Shown piece by piece: positions 36,485 to 44,919 of a DNA stretch of 64,000 nt (the stretch's first letter is position 1; the number at the start of each line of letters is the position of its first letter). The translations under genes and the position numbers were made by a program. The notes under the pieces are model-generated. The model ran no database searches and had not been told where the DNA came from. It saw only the letters and a list, made by a program, of their open reading frames with translations. This DNA is from Pseudomonas umsongensis (lineage in GTDB: Bacteria > Pseudomonadota > Gammaproteobacteria > Pseudomonadales > Pseudomonadaceae), in the NCBI RefSeq assembly GCF_002236105.1, contig NZ_NIWU01000002.1, positions 1 to 64,000 on the forward strand, written 5' to 3'.

Positions 36485-37942
36485 ATGATGTACGACACGC
36501 TGATTCGCAATGCCCTGGTCATCGACGGTAGCAACAGCCCTGGCTACCCGGCCGACGTGGCGATCCGCAATGGCCGCATCGAGCGCATCGGTGACTTGCA
36601 GGATGCTCGTGCCACCGAAGAAATCGACGCTGCTGGCCGCGTGTTGGCGCCCGGCTTCATTGATGTGCACACCCACGACGACACGGTGGTGATCCGTCAG
36701 CCGCAGATGCTGCCCAAGCTCAGCCAGGGCGTGACCACGGTGATCGTCGGCAATTGCGGGATCAGCGCCTCGCCGGTGAGCCTGCGCGGCGATCCACCGG
36801 ACCCGATGAACCTGCTCGGCAGCGCTGCGGCGTTTGTTTATCCAACATTCAGCGATTACCGTGCGGCGGTGGAGGCGGCAAACACCACGCTGAACGTCGC
36901 CGCGCTGGTGGGCCACACCGCGCTGCGCAGCAACCACCTCGACGACCTGTTTCGCACCGCTACGCCCGATGAAATTGCCGCCATGCGCGAGCAACTGCGC
37001 GAAAGTCTCGAGGCTGGCGCCCTGGGCTTGTCCACCGGTCTTGCCTACGCCAGTGCGTTTTCGGCATCGACCGATGAAGTGATGCAACTGACCGAAGAGC
37101 TCACAGCGTTTGGCGCGGTCTATACCACCCATTTGCGCAGCGAGTTCGAGCCGGTGCTGGACGCCATGGACGAGGCATTCCAGATCGGCCGGCATGCGCA
37201 ATCCCCGGTGATCATTTCCCACCTCAAATGTGCCGGCGCCGGTAACTGGGGGCGCAGCCCGCAACTGTTGGCGTCCCTTGAGCAGGCGGCGAAAACCCAC
37301 CCGGTGGGCTGCGATTGCTATCCGTACGCTGCCAGTTCCTCGACCCTGGACCTCAAGCAAGTCACCGATGCACATCGCATTACCATCACCTGGTCAACGC
37401 CGCACCCGCAGATGGGCGGGCGCGACCTGATGGATATCGCCGCCGAGTGGAACCTGTCCCTGATCGATGCCGCCCGCCAATTGCAACCGGCCGGCGCTGT
37501 GTACTACGGGATGGACGAAGCCGATGTGCGACGGATTCTGGCGCACCCTTTGTCGATGGTCGGCTCCGACGGCCTGCCGGAAGATCCGTTTCCTCATCCA
37601 CGGTTGTGGGGCGCCTTCCCGCGGGTGCTCGGGCATTTCAGCCGTGACGTAGGACTGTTTCCCCTGCACACCGCCGTGCACAAGATGACCGGCTTGTCGG
37701 CGGCGCGATTTGGCCTCAAGCAAAGGGGCGAGATCCGCGAAGGCCATTGGGCCGACCTGGTGCTGTTCGACCCGGCGACCATTCGCGATGTCGCGGACTT
37801 CAACGATCCGCAACGGGCGGCCGAAGGCATCGATGGCGTGTGGGTCAACGGGGTATTGAGTTACCAGGACGGTCAGGCGAACGGGCGCAGGGAAGGGCGG
37901 TTCCTGGCGCGGGAAGGGGATTTGAGCGCAGGATTTGCGTGA
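36485..37942 (+). CDS. N-acyl-D-amino-acid deacylase (D-aminoacylase)
   Basis: A 485-residue amidohydrolase of the D-aminoacylase family, which releases D-amino acids from N-acyl-D-amino acids. The N-terminal DTLIRNALVIDGSNSPGYPADVAIRNGRI leads to the metal motif GFIDVHTHDD near residue 64. VTTVIVGNCGISASP follows, with HLKCAGAGNWGRSPQLL further on and MVGSDGLPEDPFPHPRLWG near 360. The first ATG (36485) is preceded by GGGAG; an ATG directly after is also possible. The frame open to the left is antisense-free but shadows the RpiR gene and is not coding. Usual partner genes (RidA, D-amino acid deaminase) are absent here. Confidence 0.9.
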   Translation: MMYDTLIRNALVIDGSNSPGYPADVAIRNGRIERIGDLQDARATEEIDAAGRVLAPGFIDVHTHDDTVVIRQPQMLPKLSQGVTTVIVGNCGISASPVSLRGDPPDPMNLLGSAAAFVYPTFSDYRAAVEAANTTLNVAALVGHTALRSNHLDDLFRTATPDEIAAMREQLRESLEAGALGLSTGLAYASAFSASTDEVMQLTEELTAFGAVYTTHLRSEFEPVLDAMDEAFQIGRHAQSPVIISHLKCAGAGNWGRSPQLLASLEQAAKTHPVGCDCYPYAASSSTLDLKQVTDAHRITITWSTPHPQMGGRDLMDIAAEWNLSLIDAARQLQPAGAVYYGMDEADVRRILAHPLSMVGSDGLPEDPFPHPRLWGAFPRVLGHFSRDVGLFPLHTAVHKMTGLSAARFGLKQRGEIREGHWADLVLFDPATIRDVADFNDPQRAAEGIDGVWVNGVLSYQDGQANGRREGRFLAREGDLSAGFA

Positions 37943-37946
37943 CGCT

Positions 37947-38104
37947 AAAAGATCGCAGCCTGCGGCAGCTCCAGAGCAAGCGTCAAATCCGTATGGCCTG
38001 CTCGCTAGTGCGGGCAGGCAGGTTGTTTGTCATATCGCCTTCGCGAGCAGGCTCGCTCCCACAGGATGCTCATTGAACCTGTGGGAGCGGGCTTGCTCGC
38101 GAAT
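37947..38104. repeat. Composite REP region downstream of the D-aminoacylase gene
   Basis: A partial GATCGCAGCCTGCGGCAGCT element at 37947-37975 is followed by an inverted REP pair, TTCGCGAGCAGGCTCGCTCC (38039-38058) and GGAGCGGGCTTGCTCGCGAA (38084-38103). The two arms belong to slightly different REP variants (GAGCGAGC and GAGCGGGC). Confidence 0.82.
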
Positions 38105-38132
38105 GGATCTTTCATTCACCGCGCAGTGAACG

Positions 38133-40052
38133 TCAGACGCGGAAGTGGCTGACCATCATCTGCAACTGATTCCCCAGTCGCGCCAGTTCCACGCTGGACT
38201 TGGCCGTCTCATCGCTGGCCGCAGCGGTCTGTTCCGACACGTCGCGCACGTTGATGATGCTGCGGCTGATCTCTTCGGCCACTGCGCTTTGCTGCTCGGC
38301 CGCGGCCGCGATCTGCTGGTTCATCGACTGGATGTTGGACACCGTGCGGGTGATGTTTTCCAGTGAGGTACCGGCCTTGCGGGTCAGGGCCACGCTGCTG
38401 TCGGTCAGGGTGCGGCTGTTATTCATCACGGTCGCCACTTGCTGGGTGCCGTTCTGCAAGGCCGCCACCAGGCCTTCGATTTCCTCGGTGGATTTCTGCG
38501 TGCGTTGCGCCAGGCCCCGCACTTCGTCGGCCACCACGGCAAACCCGCGTCCGGCTTCACCGGCGCGTGCCGCTTCAATCGCAGCATTGAGGGCCAGCAG
38601 GTTGGTCTGTTCGGCCACGGCCTTGATCACGTCCATGACGCTGCCGATCTTGTCGCTTTCCTGTTGCAGCAGGCCCATGGCTTCGGTGGAGCGTGCCACC
38701 TCGCTGGCCAGGCGTTCGATCTGGGTAATGGCTTCGCCGACAACCTTGTCCCCTTCGCGGGCTTCACCATCCGCCGCGGCGGCGGCCTGGGAGGCTTGTT
38801 CGGCATTGCGCGCGACTTCCTGCACGGTCGCGGTCATCTCGTGCATGGCGGTGGCGACCTGGTCGGTCTCGACTTTCTGGCTGTTGACCCCGGCGCTGGT
38901 TTGCTCGGTCACGGCCGACAGTTCTTCGGCCGCGCTGGCGATCTGGGTGACGCCGTCGCGGATACCGCTGATCAGGTCACGCAGGGTCACGCCCATGCGC
39001 GCGATGCCTTGTTGCAAGACACCCAGCTCATCGCGGCGGGTCACCCTCACGTCATGGGACAAGTCGCCGCTGGCGATGCGATCGACCACGGCCAGGGTTT
39101 CGCGCAGCGGGCCGGTAATCTGCCGGGTAATGAGAACGGCGGCAATAATGCCGACCAACAGAGCCAGCAGCGTGCTGATCAATTGCAGGGTACGCGCCTG
39201 GGCGCTTTCTGCATCGCGACGGTCGAGCTGGATCTGATACAGCTGTTCGCTCAGGCTCACGATGGCCGCGCCCTGGTCGGTCATTTCCTTGCGCGCCTGC
39301 ACGGCATCGCTGTTCGCGGCTTTGTAAGCCTGCAAGGCGCTGCGGTAGTTGCCCAGTGCGGTCTCCAGTTGACGCAGGGTTTCGGGCTGGACGTCGGTGA
39401 AATGCACGTTGAGCTGTTTCAGGCTGGCAATGGCGACGTCCAGTTGAGCGACGGCTTTTTGCTCGGTTTCGGCATTGGTAGTCGCGGTGTAGCCACGCAC
39501 TTCATAGCGGGCCAGCAAGAACGCTTGCCTGGCGGCGGTGATGGCCTGGAACTGCTCGAAGCGCTGATCACTCGGTGGCAGTTGTTGCACGCGACTGTTC
39601 AAATCGTCGATTAGCGTGCTGGCCGTTTCGGCGTTGGCGCCCATGACCTCGCGTGCGCTGTTGCCGGTGCGATAGGCGCCACGCATCTTGGCCAGGGACG
39701 TCTTGTAGGCGTCGATGACAGCGCCTTGCTCTTTGAGCAATTTGATGTTTTCCGGGCTCTTGAACTTCGCCAGCAAGGCTTGTTGCTGATCGGAAAAGTC
39801 TTGCAGCGTGGCCTGTACATTTTGCGCAGTGACTTCGTCGCCGTTGGTCAGCATGTACTGCAGGCGCACCACGCGCAGCTTGGTCAGGCCCGCGTTGAGC
39901 TGGGTGATGTCGCTCATCCAGTTGCTGCGGTCGATCAAACTGCCCAGGCTGGTCCAGCCGGTCAGGGCGAGGACGCAGGTCAGGGCCAGGACCAGGCCGA
40001 AGCCCAGGCCCAGTTTGAGGTTCACGCTGATGTTGCCGAACCAGCTATTCAT
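38133..40052 (-). CDS. Methyl-accepting chemotaxis protein with helical-bimodular-type sensor
   Basis: A 639-residue transmembrane chemoreceptor. TM1 is at about residues 10-32, a periplasmic all-helical domain of about 250 residues follows, then TM2 near 290-312, a HAMP domain ([30 protein letters not shown]) and the signalling domain with the conserved hairpin tip region [44 protein letters not shown]. The sensor's size suggests the HBM type known from McpS (TCA-intermediate sensing), but the ligand is unknown. The start at 40052 has GGAGGAA upstream; the longer upstream frame is not supported. Confidence 0.92.
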   Translation of the reverse strand: MNSWFGNISVNLKLGLGFGLVLALTCVLALTGWTSLGSLIDRSNWMSDITQLNAGLTKLRVVRLQYMLTNGDEVTAQNVQATLQDFSDQQQALLAKFKSPENIKLLKEQGAVIDAYKTSLAKMRGAYRTGNSAREVMGANAETASTLIDDLNSRVQQLPPSDQRFEQFQAITAARQAFLLARYEVRGYTATTNAETEQKAVAQLDVAIASLKQLNVHFTDVQPETLRQLETALGNYRSALQAYKAANSDAVQARKEMTDQGAAIVSLSEQLYQIQLDRRDAESAQARTLQLISTLLALLVGIIAAVLITRQITGPLRETLAVVDRIASGDLSHDVRVTRRDELGVLQQGIARMGVTLRDLISGIRDGVTQIASAAEELSAVTEQTSAGVNSQKVETDQVATAMHEMTATVQEVARNAEQASQAAAAADGEAREGDKVVGEAITQIERLASEVARSTEAMGLLQQESDKIGSVMDVIKAVAEQTNLLALNAAIEAARAGEAGRGFAVVADEVRGLAQRTQKSTEEIEGLVAALQNGTQQVATVMNNSRTLTDSSVALTRKAGTSLENITRTVSNIQSMNQQIAAAAEQQSAVAEEISRSIINVRDVSEQTAAASDETAKSSVELARLGNQLQMMVSHFRV

Positions 40053-40303
40053 CAAATTCCTCCAGGAACGTGTGTTTCTTGATCGTCGGTTGGCTGGAAG
40101 ATTGTTGTTTTTAGGCGCCAGCAAGGTGGGTTGCAGGTCTGTATCGGCAGCAATCGTGAGAGCTGAAAGGATTTTGTCGGGCGGATTCTGTAACAAGCTT
40201 TTTGCCGCAGGCTTAAGCTTTTTTTCACATTGGTTTCACTGGTAGCCGACGCCCGCCTCCTTACCCTCACGGCACCTGATGAAGGGCTGCGAGGCGGCTT
40301 GAT

Positions 40304-40975
40304 GTGGAACTGAGACTGAGTCTGTTCGGAATAACCCGCTCGATCGACCTGAGGCCTTTTGCCCGGTATCGCAATGCGCTTGTGGTGCTGGCCTCGGCGC
40401 TGCTGGCGATCATCTTGACAGTATTGCTGTTACGGCCCGCCGCCGTGCCGGACCTGGCCCATGGCAATGTGCAGGGCGCGCGGGCGCTGTTGGCGGGTTG
40501 GGCCAAGGGCGACATGATCGTGCTGGTTCGCCATGTCGAGCGTTGCGATCACTCCAGCGCCCCCTGCCTGAGTGGCGACGATGGCATCACCGATCGCTCG
40601 CGCAGCGTTGCGGTGGCCGTCGGTGCGCGATTCGAGCGACTGGGTCTGGCGCGGGCCGACATCTACAACAGCCCGATGGTGCGTACCGCGCAGACCAGCG
40701 GGTACATGTTCAACAAGGTCGACGCTGGCGACGACTGGTTGATCAACTGCAAAGGCACGATGTTGCGCGACGCCCTGGCGCACAAGGTCGCCGGGCGCAA
40801 CCTTATCCTGGTGACCCACAGCGAATGCATGGCGCAACTGCAAAAGGATCTCGAGGTGCCCACCTCGACCTTCGGCTACGGCGCCGCGCTTTTCGTCACT
40901 GCCCAAGCGCTGCAAGCACCACACGTACTTGGATTCATCGAGGCCTCGGACTGGCACTCGGTGACCACCGAATGA
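40304..40975 (+). CDS. Histidine-phosphatase family protein (LPS core heptose phosphatase-like, Ais type)
   Basis: A 223-residue protein with one N-terminal membrane anchor (about residues 25-47) and a histidine phosphatase domain: catalytic VRHVERCD (family RHG-like), SPMVRTAQTSGYMF, and the second histidine in LVTHSECM. Ais/PmrG-like proteins of this kind dephosphorylate LPS core heptose. The start is GTG at 40304; the ATG two bases upstream is out of frame and stops after three codons. The adjacent PAP2 phosphatase gene follows within 30 bp, suggesting a joint role in envelope phosphate remodelling. Confidence 0.8.
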   Translation: MELRLSLFGITRSIDLRPFARYRNALVVLASALLAIILTVLLLRPAAVPDLAHGNVQGARALLAGWAKGDMIVLVRHVERCDHSSAPCLSGDDGITDRSRSVAVAVGARFERLGLARADIYNSPMVRTAQTSGYMFNKVDAGDDWLINCKGTMLRDALAHKVAGRNLILVTHSECMAQLQKDLEVPTSTFGYGAALFVTAQALQAPHVLGFIEASDWHSVTTE

Positions 40976-41001
40976 ATTCACACTCTGAACCAGGACACAC
41001 G

Positions 41002-41847
41002 ATGCAGACGGCTTCCCGCTCCCGTTTTTACTGGCTGAACTTTGGTATCCCACTGGCCTGCGCGGTGGTGGTGTTCCTGATGTTCGACCTGACCCGGATC
41101 GACATCGCCTTCAACAATCTTTTTTATGATCCGGTGACGCAGACGTTCCCGCTGGACCATGTGCACCTGTTCGAAAAAATCACCCATAAATGGGCGCGGA
41201 TCATTCCGAACTGGACCGGCGAAATCGCCATCATCGGTGCCTTGCTGTCGTTTCTCTGGCCGCGTTTGAAGGCTGAAAAACACGCGAAAATCATCGATTT
41301 TCTGGAAAAGATCAGAGTTGCGCCGGTACTGCGTTTCGCCACCCGGCATCGTCGGGATCTCCTCTACGTGGTGCTTGCGTTCTCCATCAGCACCGGTGTG
41401 ATTCACTACCTCAAGGGCCACACCAGTGTGTATTGCCCGATCGAGACGACCCAGTACGGCGGGAAGATCGAGCATAAGGAGTGGTACGAGAATTTCGATC
41501 TACTCAAGGTCGCGGGTGACGGTCGTTGCTGGCCGGGCGGGCATGCCTCCGGTGGCTTCACCATGCTCGCCTTGTACTTTGTTGCACGCCGTTACCGCTG
41601 GCGCTATTCCAAGGCAATCATGTACGGCTCGTTGGCCCTCGGGTTCGTGTATGGCACGACGCGGGTGGTGCAGGGGTGGCACTACATGTCCCACACCTTC
41701 TGGGCCGGGATCTTCGTTTGGCTGGCATGTTTGCTGACGGCGCTGGCGTTTTATGGGCGGGCGCGGTTGGAGATGCCGGTTCTGGGCAAGGCTGAAGAAC
41801 CGGCGTTGGTGGCTCAACCTGTCGGACTTATGCCTGCGGATCAATAG
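41002..41847 (+). CDS. PAP2-family membrane phosphatase
   Basis: A 281-residue PAP2 (phosphatidic acid phosphatase type 2) protein with about five membrane segments. The acid-phosphatase signature is spread over IHYLKGHTSVYCP, CWPGGHASGGFTML (PSGH motif) and TTRVVQGWHYMSHTFWAGIF (SRxxxxxH motif). Members include LpxE/LpxT and undecaprenyl-pyrophosphate phosphatases. ATG 41002 has AGGA 7 nt upstream and is preferred; ATG 40972 overlaps the preceding stop (ATGA) and is an in-frame alternative. The 3' end overlaps the convergent DUF6124 gene by 20 bp. Confidence 0.88.
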   Translation: MQTASRSRFYWLNFGIPLACAVVVFLMFDLTRIDIAFNNLFYDPVTQTFPLDHVHLFEKITHKWARIIPNWTGEIAIIGALLSFLWPRLKAEKHAKIIDFLEKIRVAPVLRFATRHRRDLLYVVLAFSISTGVIHYLKGHTSVYCPIETTQYGGKIEHKEWYENFDLLKVAGDGRCWPGGHASGGFTMLALYFVARRYRWRYSKAIMYGSLALGFVYGTTRVVQGWHYMSHTFWAGIFVWLACLLTALAFYGRARLEMPVLGKAEEPALVAQPVGLMPADQ

Positions 41848-42094
41848 TATCCAGTGCCCGGTTCACTGCCAGCTCCGCCAGCATGACGATCTGCGCAATC
41901 CCCAGTGCGGTGTTGCGCTGGGGGCCGCTGAGGTAAGTGGCGAAATCATTGAGCATGACGCTGGCTGAAGCCAATGATTCGCACGCGTGGGCGAGTAGGC
42001 TTTCGGATTTTATGTCGGGGTGGAGCGTGAAGAAGGGGCTGGGGCGGTAGGGTTTTTCAGTTGTGAAAGGCGGATCCGGGATAAGTTTATCCAT
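41828..42094 (-). CDS. DUF6124/DUF3077-type small protein
   Basis: An 88-residue soluble protein (MDKLIPDPPFTTE start; helical core ESLLAHACESLASASVMLNDFATYLSG, QRNTALGIAQIVMLAELAVNRALD). It resembles the short helical DUF3077/DUF6124 proteins that occur in several copies in Pseudomonas genomes and have no known function. GTGGAGAA precedes the start. It lies next to an unusual dyad-rich intergenic segment (42134-42306). Confidence 0.72.
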   Translation of the reverse strand: MDKLIPDPPFTTEKPYRPSPFFTLHPDIKSESLLAHACESLASASVMLNDFATYLSGPQRNTALGIAQIVMLAELAVNRALDTIDPQA

Positions 42095-42133
42095 CTGAGT
42101 TCTCCACTCGATTTGAGAACCACCACAATCACC

Positions 42134-42345
42134 GATCTCACGCGGAGAAATGGGTGGCAGCTATGTGCGGAGTGAGATTACCGGGAGTAGGAAACCGGCC
42201 AGACCGAAGCCTGCCCGCACACAGCCGCCATAAAACATTGCTGACAGCGCATAGCTGGCGGCAATTATGGTGGTACTGGCACTGGATTCATACTCCCGGG
42301 ATCTCACACCCGATCACTGAGTCGTCAGTGACCAACAAAGGCTAA
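42134..42345. other. Structured intergenic element next to the DUF6124 gene
   Basis: The stretch 42095-42559 has no convincing gene. TGAGATTACCGGGAGTA (42173-42189) pairs with TACTCCCGGGATCTCA (42291-42306). Inside, CCGCCA (42225-42230) pairs with TGGCGG (42256-42261), with GCTGACAGC at its centre. The result is a nested two-level fold of about 135 nt. It could be a structured RNA or a small mobile repeat. A 63-codon open frame across it has no recognisable product. Confidence 0.45.
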
Positions 42346-42428
42346 ACAGCCCCCTTCCGACCGACAACCTGAAAGACCTGTGGGATTTTTCCCCGCGATT
42401 TGCTCTGGGGTAGGACTTTTCGCAAGAC

Positions 42429-42454
42429 AAAAAAAAGCCCGCGGGAGGGCGGGC
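42429..42454 (-). terminator. Intrinsic terminator for the secreted-protein gene (- strand)
   Basis: On the - strand GCCCGCC-CTCC-CGCGGGC is followed by nine T residues. It lies about 105 bp downstream of the stop at 42560. Confidence 0.85.
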
Positions 42455-42559
42455 AAACCGTAGTTTCTTGAATGAGCGAGGGCAAATTTACAGGGAGTTG
42501 CCTGAACGCGGGGTGAAGAAAAGTTCATGTGTTGCCCGGGGGCGAAAGCGGAAAGTGGC

Positions 42560-43483
42560 TCAATACTCCGTCACCTTCTGCCTGCGTAAAATCCACCCAG
42601 CTTCGCCCGGCATCAACCGGTACTGAATCTTGCGCATCTTCCCGGTTCTACCCGCCGAGGCGTCCGCACTGTCATACAGCGCAAATCTCTGCACCAATGT
42701 GTTTTCCACCACGGCAAACTCATCCTCGCCCCGATACCCCTTGGCAATCGTCGGGTCTTCGCTGACCGGTGGCAGATAGATCGCACTCAGCGACTTTTTA
42801 CGGTTGGCGGCGTAGGCCACGAGTTCGCCGGGTAGTCCGCGCCCTGGTGACCTGACGAAGACGTAGATTTCCGGTGAGCCATCTCGATCAAGGTCCGCGA
42901 CCTCCGCCCGGGCAATGTCGCCATTCAGGGGGTGAGTCATGACCGAATTATCGATTTCCAGCCCTTGGGGAGCGATGCGTACTGCACGGCTACCGTCGAT
43001 CGACTCATCCGTCACATGAAAGACAATGCCCTGCAGTTCCAGCGTCTGGTCGAAAGGCCGGCCGCCATTGCCGGCATCGGGGGCACCAAGGTTCAACGAG
43101 AGACTGTAGTTCGCCACTTCGTTACGCCGTGCGGCGTTGCGCATGAGGTACACCTGGACAACGTATTGGCCATCGGCGGGCAACGGTCCGAGAAAATGAT
43201 TGCCCATGATCGAGCCGTTGAATAGCGCATATTCCTCGCCTTTGGCGGTGATATTGAAATAGGCTGAAGCATTGGAAGGCTTGAGGTCGACCGTCAGCAC
43301 CTGGCCCGCCTTGGCGCGCAGGCGGTACTCGGCGGTCAGCCGGCCCTTGATGGAGTCTGAGAACGTGGCGCTGTCAGCGCCGTTTTTGAAAACGACGTGC
43401 TCGACCCGAGGGGCAACTTCGCTGGCGGCCTGAGCGGGCAGGTAAACCATTGCAGCAAGAAGGGCGAGAGCCCGGATGATCAT
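42560..43483 (-). CDS. Secreted protein with PliG-like beta-sandwich domain
   Basis: A 307-residue exported protein. The signal peptide MIIRALALLAAMVYLPAQAA cleaves near residue 20. The N-terminal half (SNASAYFNITAKGEEYALFNGS, ADGQYVVQVYLMRNAARRNEVANYSLSL) resembles the g-type lysozyme inhibitor PliG/pre-peptidase C-terminal fold. The C-terminal half (AEVADLDRDGSPEIYVFVRSPGRG) has an FG-GAP/calcium-loop-like D-x-D-x-D-G motif. The start at 43483 is set by the signal peptide. A role against lysozyme is possible but only weakly supported. Confidence 0.65.
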   Translation of the reverse strand: MIIRALALLAAMVYLPAQAASEVAPRVEHVVFKNGADSATFSDSIKGRLTAEYRLRAKAGQVLTVDLKPSNASAYFNITAKGEEYALFNGSIMGNHFLGPLPADGQYVVQVYLMRNAARRNEVANYSLSLNLGAPDAGNGGRPFDQTLELQGIVFHVTDESIDGSRAVRIAPQGLEIDNSVMTHPLNGDIARAEVADLDRDGSPEIYVFVRSPGRGLPGELVAYAANRKKSLSAIYLPPVSEDPTIAKGYRGEDEFAVVENTLVQRFALYDSADASAGRTGKMRKIQYRLMPGEAGWILRRQKVTEY

Positions 43484-43567
43484 GTTCTGAATTCCTGAAT
43501 GCTTCTGTTGAATGGCAAGGTCAGTTCGCTCAGCCGTAAATCCGCCATCATTTTCGTCAGTGAGAGT

Positions 43568-44338
43568 ATGTACATTCCTGCCCAATGGTCCCAAATATTC
43601 ACTGCATCACCCATTGAACGACAATCTGTCGGAGAGTCAGGCGCCGAGGTTTCTCGCATCTGCAACACCAATGGCGAGCACCTGTTCCTGAAGTCAGAGC
43701 CCATCGGCGCGCACAGCGAGCTGCCGCAAGAGATTGAGCGTCTGCGTTGGATGAACCGGCTTGACCTGCCTGGGCCAACAGTTCTTGAGGCCACGACAGA
43801 AAACGATCGCCATTGGTTGCTCATGAGTGCCGTCCCCGGACAAGATCTGGCCAGTGCCAACAGTTTGTCTGCACCCCAAGTGATCAGCATCCTGGCGAAA
43901 GCGCTGCGTACCCTGCACCAGGTGCCAACAGAGACATGCCCTTTTGACCACTCCCTGGAGCAGCGTATAGAGGCCGCTTGGAGCCGAGTGAGAGCCGGGC
44001 TCGTTGACGAGACAGACTTTGACGATGAGCGGCTGGGGCGGACCGCTGAGGATGTCTTCGCAGAGCTGCTGTCGACGCTTCCCGAAACCTATGATCTGGC
44101 GGTCACCCACGGCGATGCCTGCCTGCCGAATTTCATGGTCGAAGCAAGCCGCTTTACCGGCTACATCGACTGCGGCCGACTAGGCATCAGTGACATCTAT
44201 CAAGACCTTGCCCTGGCTGCCCGAAGCATTGAAAGCAATTTGGGACCGGCATGGGTAGCCCCTTTTTTTCGTGAGTACGGTGTCGAGCCAGATCAGCAAC
44301 GTATAGCGTTTTACTGTTTGCTGGACGAGTTCTACTGA
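43568..44338 (+). CDS. APH(3')-type aminoglycoside O-phosphotransferase
   Basis: A 256-residue kinase-like aminoglycoside phosphotransferase of the APH(3') family, resembling the chromosomal APH(3')-II type of P. aeruginosa. Visible segments: LFLKSEPIGAHSELPQEIERLRWM, WLLMSAVPGQDLA, the catalytic HGDACLPNF (Brenner motif, near residue 181), the metal-binding DCGRLGISDIYQDLALAARSIE, and FYCLLDEFY at the end. The start at 43568 (MYIPAQWSQIF) fits the family's length. Typical APH(3')-fold enzymes modify kanamycin/neomycin. Its 3' tail is duplicated 4.2 kb downstream (48469-48502), next to the ssrA-associated repeat. Actual resistance is not shown. Confidence 0.86.
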   Translation: MYIPAQWSQIFTASPIERQSVGESGAEVSRICNTNGEHLFLKSEPIGAHSELPQEIERLRWMNRLDLPGPTVLEATTENDRHWLLMSAVPGQDLASANSLSAPQVISILAKALRTLHQVPTETCPFDHSLEQRIEAAWSRVRAGLVDETDFDDERLGRTAEDVFAELLSTLPETYDLAVTHGDACLPNFMVEASRFTGYIDCGRLGISDIYQDLALAARSIESNLGPAWVAPFFREYGVEPDQQRIAFYCLLDEFY

Positions 44339-44348
44339 GTCTGGCTGG

Positions 44349-44379
44349 CCTCTTCGCGGGCAAGCCCGCTCCCACAGGA
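44349..44379. repeat. Single REP downstream of aph
   Basis: GCCTCTTCGCGGGCAAGCCC GCTCCCACAGG, one REP core of the GCGGGCAAGCCCGC class. A diverged copy lies in the same place relative to the other direct repeat (49091-49121). Confidence 0.8.
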
Positions 44380-44387
44380 GCGTGTGT

Positions 44388-44468
44388 TGCAGGGATTACC
44401 GAACCCCAGATGCAACAAAACCCGCACTGGGCGGGTTTTGGCTTGCTTCGTATTTGGTGGAGCCGGGG
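44388..44468. repeat. Left copy of 81-bp direct repeat (ssrA-derived, attL-like)
   Basis: These 81 bp recur at 49131-49211, offset exactly 4743 bp, with one mismatch seen. The repeat contains an intrinsic terminator hairpin (AAAACCCGC-ACTGG-GCGGGTTTT, 44417-44439) and ends in TGGTGGAGCCGGGG (44455-44468), the last 14 nt of the tmRNA gene in reverse complement. A full ssrA gene exists only at the right copy. This is the layout left by integration at the ssrA 3' end, though here the repeat is longer than a usual att core. Confidence 0.8.
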
Positions 44469-44919
44469 TAAGTTGAACTGTTATTTCAACTTATTGAAAT
44501 CATTAATATAAAATTTATTTTTTGTCGTTCTGGAATACCAATTGGAATACCGCCTATCCGGAAAGAGGTGCAGCTCCGTCTAATCAACACTCCCATTCTT
44601 TGGGGACTCATCTGCCTCGAGCCCGCACATTAATGTTTTCTAGTAGTTTCTGCATAGCGCATTCGGAGCCCGCCGGCTGACACACATTGCGGATGAGGTT
44701 GAAATGATGGATACTGTTTTTATGTACAGTATTTAATTTTTTGACGACTCGTTGTGCCTAGGCTTGGGGCAGTCGGCAAGGGTGATGCGAGATTTGAGCT
44801 TCCCTGACGCTGCTGGGGACATTTTGCCACTATCGGCTGTAGAGGTTATCCTGCCCGGCCCGCATGACCGTACTGCCTATCTGGTAGACGTTTGCCCATC
44901 TTCAAGGAAGTAGTTAGGA
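44469..44919. other. AT-rich non-coding stretch inside the ssrA-associated region
   Basis: No convincing gene is seen in these 451 bp. They hold a tandem direct repeat GGAATACC-AATT-GGAATACC at 44532-44551, close to the attL-like repeat and of the kind integrases bind, and a LexA-like box at 44714-44729. On the - strand a short open stretch (about 44615-44720, reading HHFNLIRNVCQPAG and onward) could be a gene remnant but has no start codon. Confidence 0.55.
44714..44729. promoter_or_regulatory. LexA-like SOS box
   Basis: CTGTTTTTATGTACAG fits the CTG-N10-CAG LexA consensus exactly, in an AT-rich context. It lies about 190 bp upstream of the gene at 44920. SOS control of the island genes is inference. 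Confidence 0.55.

Noticed and set aside
42154-42345. 63-codon open frame in the structured intergenic element
   Set aside because: It crosses the stems of the element and has no ribosome binding site; structure explains the conservation better than coding.
44615-44730. Short - strand open stretch beginning HHFNLIRNV as a gene
   Set aside because: No start codon and no ribosome binding site; kept only as a possible remnant.
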